Assembly (NCBI GenBank): GCA_932521035.1 | Contig: OW051495.1 | Location: 4,464,001-4,528,000 of the forward strand | Reading direction: 5' to 3' | Source: Oscheius dolichura | Taxonomy: Eukaryota > Nematoda > Chromadorea > Rhabditida > Rhabditidae | Length of the DNA: 64,000 bases | Part shown: piece by piece, positions 58,661 to 64,000 of the stretch | How positions within the stretch are numbered: the stretch's first letter is position 1 | How the letters are laid out: each line of letters starts with the position of its first letter | Notes under the pieces: generated by a model | Databases searched by the model: none | Told to the model about the DNA's origin: nothing | The model's input: only the letters and a program-made list of their open reading frames with translations | Translations under genes and position numbers: made by a program

Positions 58661-61600
58661 TTAGCCGCTTCTCATGCGTAGTATTTGTTCGTAAGTTTCA
58701 ACATCATCTGGGCTTATGTGAAGTTTAATATTCGCTTCAATCATAAGAGAACTAAATATAAAATTGGATTTACTAGGGAAAATGTCTTACTATGATTCTG
58801 CCATTGCCCGTTCAGTTCCACTGCATCGAATCCTTTCCATATGCAATTCTTTAGACCAACGACATTGAGCACTGGCTTTAATATAAGTCTATAAACTGAT
58901 GATTTGAAAAACACACTTAACGAAACCTGGAGCAATTCATCGCCGGTGGATCTGACTAAAGCAATTTTCCACAAGTAGGGGCTATTATAGAGCTGAGCTG
59001 CTCTACTCACTGTTTTTACCACTACGGTATTAAGCTGATAGAAAACATTAAGAAACATATAAAATAGATACCATCTTCGTAACATTTTCATTTTTGCTTT
59101 TCCTATCTGCAACTGCAATCCCTATAAGGGTTTCATACATTGGAGCTAAGGGGGCTAAATTGCGTGAGTTATTATGTCGAAAAGCACAAACCACTATTAA
59201 AACAATTTGCCAATGGATTCAGACCATCTCTACACAACGTTGGTAAGACAGTGGACGCACAAGATTTCATATAATCAATAGATCTGAAATGTCATGTACT
59301 ATTAACGGATTACCTACATCTTTATAACTCTGTAGTCATAGGGAAACTGACTAGTATGCGAGTGAAGCTCTTGCACAAAATATTCCTTATTTCGATGCAA
59401 TTTATACTGCAAAAAACATTATATCATCAATGAAACTAACCCATTCTTTTTTTAAGTACAAAATAAAGCTATAATGAACTTCTTTTAAGGAACAATGACT
59501 ATCAGCAAAGGCTCTTTTAAATCCATTATATAAATTAACTATTGTGTTTGTCTGGATTTTATGCCTTTCATTCAGACATCTGTAAAAGTGGATCAATAAA
59601 GAGCATGCGGATGTAGCAATTGAAGGAAACAGATCCTTCTATAACAAGGATATTATTTTACAGGATGTTTCATACCGCCTCCGCTAAATCAGATGAAATA
59701 TCAGATGCCGGTCCTCGAGCAATGGTCTCTTCTAAAACTGCTTTGATGAAAGTATATTTTTCTGCCTAAAGAGAACTCATGTGGCCTTAAACTTTAAAGT
59801 TATGCTTACTGTATCAGCAATTGGTTTCTCCTTCCATTTTCCAATCCAATTTACCATAGATTGTAAAAATGTAGTTTCATCTAATACCTATATACAACGG
59901 TTATATTTTAAATATGAATGCAAATACTTCAGCTGCTAAATTCATGTAGGCAAGGAAAAGGTGCTCATGCACAATAGGTTTAACATCAAGTGTTCTACTC
60001 GTAGACATATTATCTACCACTTTTGCAATTGATGCCGGTTGTTTGCTAAGGATATCTTGCTCTAGCATCTAAAAATTACTCATTCAAAAAAAAACTACAA
60101 AAAACCTTTTTAACTGTTAAGTATTGGAAAAATATACATTGCTCATTTGTTAATTCTTCTATAAAAGGGTGTCCGTTGCTTTTTGCAAGATTTCGATCTT
60201 TGCAGTCTTTGAGCAAATCAAAAACCATTTTATTAGCCATCTTCTTATTGTCACAGACTCGTTGAGCACATGCAACAAATCTGAAAATGTATTTATTAAG
60301 GTAAAAAATAAGCACCTACATGGATGGGAGCGCGTATAAATGTTTGGACGTTTTACCTTCGATCTGTACCCATTGCCAAAACATGCGTGTAAGTATTACA
60401 AATGCATTTGGTGGAATGTTATCCGTAGCCAATTTAATTCCGAAGTTATACGCTGCGCTGTACCAATTTGCATAGCATGATGACTAAAAAAAAGATTTTG
60501 AGAGGTCTTTTACAGTAATACCATAGTTGTTTCTACACCGAAAGCTGAGAACAGTTGGATCACCTCTGTACCTTCTAAGATTAACATGTGAAGGCTATCA
60601 TATTCGTAGTAATCCCTATCAAAAATATGGTCCCTGAGTTCCTGCAGAAATAAAAATAAAAAGATTTAAACAAGAAACCTGAGACGCATCATTCCAGCTT
60701 TCTTTTGGTAAACGGAGTGGTCGACAATAAATATTGGCATGCTCCCGTTCGAGTTTTACATATCCCTCAGCATCTGAACTTGTGTGTTTCAGCCTGTGCA
60801 TCATAAGTAACAGAACTAATGTTGGCACTTACACATTACATATGTTTTTAGCAGCTATACATTCGTTATTTATTTCCTTTTGTTCCAACATTTTAAATGT
60901 AGACGATTCATTTCCTTGACGCTGCGAATATTGTCTGAATCCTACAAAAGTATGTTTATCTTCCATATTCTATGCTATTTTAAATTCCTCCGGGGGCCAC
61001 TTTCTATGGAAACCTGAGATCACAAGTTTAAACAGAAAAAAAGGATGAATTTAAAAATACGAAATATGTAGATCAAACCTCCTTGATAAAATAGGTCCCC
61101 AATCCGAGGAGCGCCAGTATTCCAGAAATTACGGAACAAATTTTTTCTTTCGGAACGTCCTTTACAGGTAGGTGGAGCAAGATAAGATATTTCAATAGAG
61201 GCCTTCATAACCAAACAGTACTTTGTATGATAAACAACTACCTGAATTGAAGCAATGGCAAGTGCAGCATATCCTTGCTCAAAAAGCCAACAAATTTCTC
61301 GTATCCATATTTTCACTAAAAACTCTCTGGTACCAGGTAAAGTCTCATGAGATCTGGAATTAAATAATATAAAAAAGAGCAGATAATTACAGGAAAGTGC
61401 CGGCCAGCAGCCCTTCTAAGATAAGCCGACAATTTTTAAACGCATTCCTCATTTTTTCTGATGTATAAATTTGACTATCATACTGTATAAAGTCCAAATA
61501 TGCCTCTCTCATTTCAAGGCTATTAGGAAAATTGTGGAGAGCCTGAAAATGCATAACTTTCTATACATTTCAAGCCAGACCTTTGTCCAGAGACTAAGCG

Positions 61601-63506
61601 CTTCATCTGGTTTATGTTCTTTTAAAATATTAATCTTTTCCAACAGAAGTTTAGCATTTTGTGGGCAATGTTTGATACCCTGAAATAATAGTTACCACAA
61701 AAATAGTAATACCTCATCCAATATTGCCAATTTCCTCTCATTTAAACCTGTTCTGTCATTAGTTTGAATCCCTTCGTTTCGATTTCTCTCAAATACTTGA
61801 TCCTAAGAGCTCTACATAGACAACATGGCAAATTCAAAAGCAGTACCTCGCATTTAATGAAATCAACATAATGTTCGGCAACTTTCGGTTCTTCCCTTAT
61901 TTTCTTTTTAATTTGAAGTAGCTCCTCGTCAACAGTTTCTCCGTTATTGAGAGCCTCAATGCGCATTCTGCTCATAACTTCTTCATCAATCTGCTTGCGA
62001 TGATTTTCCTCTCTTACTTCCCATGGGTGCTTATACTTTTCCCATTTCAATGCTAAAGGAATGTATTCACCTTCGAACTCATAACAACGGAACGTGTTTT
62101 CGTATCTGGCTGGATTGAATTTTACCTTAAAATTATATCCTCTCGATATAAAGAATGGGCAAACCTCGTAAACTCTCTTTGATTTAACTTGGTTCTGTCG
62201 AAGTTGTTTGCCTGGGAGAGGTTCAGGGACCCATTTACACACCTGAGAACAAAATGATTGAGTTTACAAGGACCTTACTTTTGACTCACTCGCAGATTGT
62301 ATTACGGTAGTAGGACACCACATAGCGTGAATAACCATAGCTTTGTAACTGCCATTGTATAGATAATTATCATGATCAGGATGATAAGAGTACACTAAAT
62401 TTAGTAAAGCCATTATTAGTGGTACTGTATAAACATACAAATTAACTGATTTACATTTAATCTTTCCGCTGCTTTCCTGTCATCTATGTAACCATAGTCT
62501 CTATCACGATTTTTATATTTAATCTATACTTGGAATTAAAATATCTTATCTAGAACGAACCATATTTTCAGTTTTGACTTTAAAACGTGCTTTTGACCCT
62601 CTGTCAGTGCCTTCGAAAAGAAGTGCCACATTATCCAAAGAAAGACGTGAAGTAGATGCTAAAACAAAAAATATCAACGCTACAAATAAATGAAATATAC
62701 GTGATGGTGATCGCCTTCTCCGTCTCTTCTTTGACTTTTTCTTCTTATGTTTTCTCTTCCTTCTATCAGAATCGCTGCTAAGACAGATAAATAAAAATAG
62801 AAAACTAAAATGTAACCTATCACTGGAGCTTTTGCTCTCTGAGCTACTACTGGATGACAGAGAACTGTCCGAATCATTGGATGAACTTGAAGAGACACGC
62901 TTCCTTCTTCTATATTTACAACCAATAAAATACATAATATGTGCAGTTTACCTGGTGTCATTTTTTACAAATGAGGCGTGTTTTTTGTGAACGGCATTTA
63001 CGTTTGGAGTTGAAATGCAAACCCGTTCTTCTTTAGTTATTCTCTAAAACGAATAATTAAAAAGAAGTTATTCTAACTGTAAAAACATATTCATCATCAT
63101 CGTCTGAATCTTCTTCTCTAACAGCCATGTAAGTCATGTCTTCTTTCCATTGTTTTACCTTTGTAGCAAGTTTCGCGAGCGCTTGCCTCTGCAATAGTTA
63201 GAGACTGTATCTCCCTATGAAAATTTTAGCGTAATTAATGTTAACATGACGTTGCAAAATGCTTCCTACGTTTCTATACGTTTCTACATTACTTAATAAC
63301 AGATCGTTACAATAAGGCACGCATAATCATTGCGACAAACATACTTTTTTCCTATCCATTTTGATCCGTGCTTCATCAGCGTAACTCCGTTTTTTTGGAG
63401 TTTCAACAGGATAGGAATGATATGATGGTTCATTTGCGCGTTTGTCAGGAGGATCTTCAGGCGGTCGCTCGCTTCCTTGCTGAGCACTTCCATAAGCAGG
63501 AAACAT
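58661..63506 (-). CDS. nrde2: NRDE2 homologue (HAT-repeat nuclear RNA factor)
   Basis: A large nuclear protein with HAT/TPR-like repeats. NRDE2 proteins act in exosome/MTR4 regulation and, in nematodes, nuclear RNAi. Start MFPAYGSAQQGSERPPEDPP follows CTTTCAG by five bases. A serine-rich run and lysine/arginine run (KHKKKKSKKRRRRRSPS) precede the core. In the repeats are KFNPARYENTFRCYEFEGEY with IPLALKWEK, EALSLWTKALHNFPNSLEMR, AFKNCRLILEGLLAGTFLSH with ETLPGTREF, and KNLFRNFWNTGAPRIGDLF, matching the human 'LPGTEE' and 'FWDSGEPR' sites. REHANIYCRPLRLPKESWND and KNCIWKGFDAVELN match later NRDE2 landmarks. A stop appearing near 60984 belongs to an intron if the acceptor TTTTGTAG at about 60942 is used. 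One junction near 62.45 kb remains uncertain. Confidence 0.82.
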
Positions 63507-63511
63507 GCTTT

Positions 63512-63518
63512 CTGAAAG
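63512..63518 (-). promoter_or_regulatory. Predicted trans-splice acceptor of NRDE2
   Basis: CTTTCAG on the minus strand, five bases before the ATG at 63506. Confidence 0.55.
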
Positions 63519-64000
63519 TTAAGGTGAATAGTATAGAGCAGAAAACACGCCAATTAAAACTATACAACGACAAAACATCTCGTTGGAAATGAAATAGTGC
63601 GGCGTTATACGTATTAGGGGCGAGGTTGAGGGGGCGGAAAAAAAGGCGTAGCTGTAATTGAGACGGTGGAAGGAAAGTGGTGATGGCGGTGCCCAGAGCT
63701 CTGATCGTTCTACTAGGAAGTTCCAATTTGTAATACAATATTGTAGTAAAGAAAGTTGTACAACATAGCAAAACATCGCTGAACATAGAACGAACACTGG
63801 ACAACAAGACGAGACGGCTTGACACAAAAACGGAACCAAAATGAACTTTTAATGTTTTTGAAAAGATCGTTACCGCCAACGTATAGACGCGCGCAATATT
63901 ATTTTTTTCAAGTTTATCGGAAAAGGACAACAAAGGCACGGTGCCGCACGGACACTTGTGTATTAGCAACTACCATCAGTTCCATTTCCGGTATATAACT
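63519..64000. other. Upstream of NRDE2 to window edge
   Basis: No convincing coding frame; the open frames on the minus strand lack recognisable features. Likely holds the operon promoter and outron. Confidence 0.4.

Noticed and set aside
60960..61000. A premature stop splitting NRDE2 into two genes
   Set aside because: The stop lies in an intron if the acceptor TTTTGTAG (about 60942) is used; the frame then joins QGG to FRQYSQRQ, and the next segment still matches NRDE2 landmarks.

Overview
This is a gene-dense animal nuclear fragment, most likely from a nematode. It holds about 28 protein genes, nearly all split by very short introns (many 26-45 nt) that end in TTTCAG or TTTAG. Protein content points to an animal: a P-glycoprotein closely resembling nematode PGPs, a tyrosinase with a ShKT-like cysteine module, a GT49 glycosyltransferase, a CPE/EGL-21-type carboxypeptidase, DOCK, DLG5 and NRDE2. 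Several genes have a strong splice acceptor 0-24 nt before the start codon, as expected for spliced-leader (SL) trans-splicing. The species cannot be named from the sequence alone. No CRISPR array, rRNA gene or convincing tRNA gene was seen.

Layout. GC-rich blocks (about 1-3.1 kb, 14.4-40.6 kb and 43.2-57.4 kb) carry transporters, receptors, secreted and signalling proteins: FAAH-like, SLC2-like and SLC22-like transporters, a tetraspanin, P-glycoprotein, tyrosinase, an SDR, GT49, DLG5, carboxypeptidase, DOCK and a trypsin-like protease. AT-rich blocks (about 3.1-14.4, 40.6-43.2 and 57.5-64 kb) carry housekeeping genes: NAP1, PRA1/ARL6IP5, aminoacylase-1, MAD1, AGGF1, seryl-tRNA synthetase, TVP23 and NRDE2. 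The acceptor-before-ATG signature is found in the AT-rich genes and not obviously in most GC-rich ones. TATA-like boxes 42-52 nt before an ATG occur only in GC-rich sequence.

Three same-strand runs look like operons: NAP1 with two unknown genes, MAD1 with AGGF1, and NRDE2 with TVP23. Convergent genes end within 56-200 nt of each other, often with AT palindromes carrying the poly(A) signal.

The most unusual features are: a 1.14-kb, about 98-99% identical inverted duplication of an orphan gene (17.6-18.7 kb and 43.2-44.3 kb), in which the second copy has lost its 5' exons and appears to have turned an intron into coding sequence behind a TATA-like box; a 512-bp TIR element with a 6-bp target duplication and a tRNA-like B box, lying between two alternative first exons of the P-glycoprotein gene; and the operon/base-composition partition itself. 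All homology calls were made by reading the protein sequence, with no database search.
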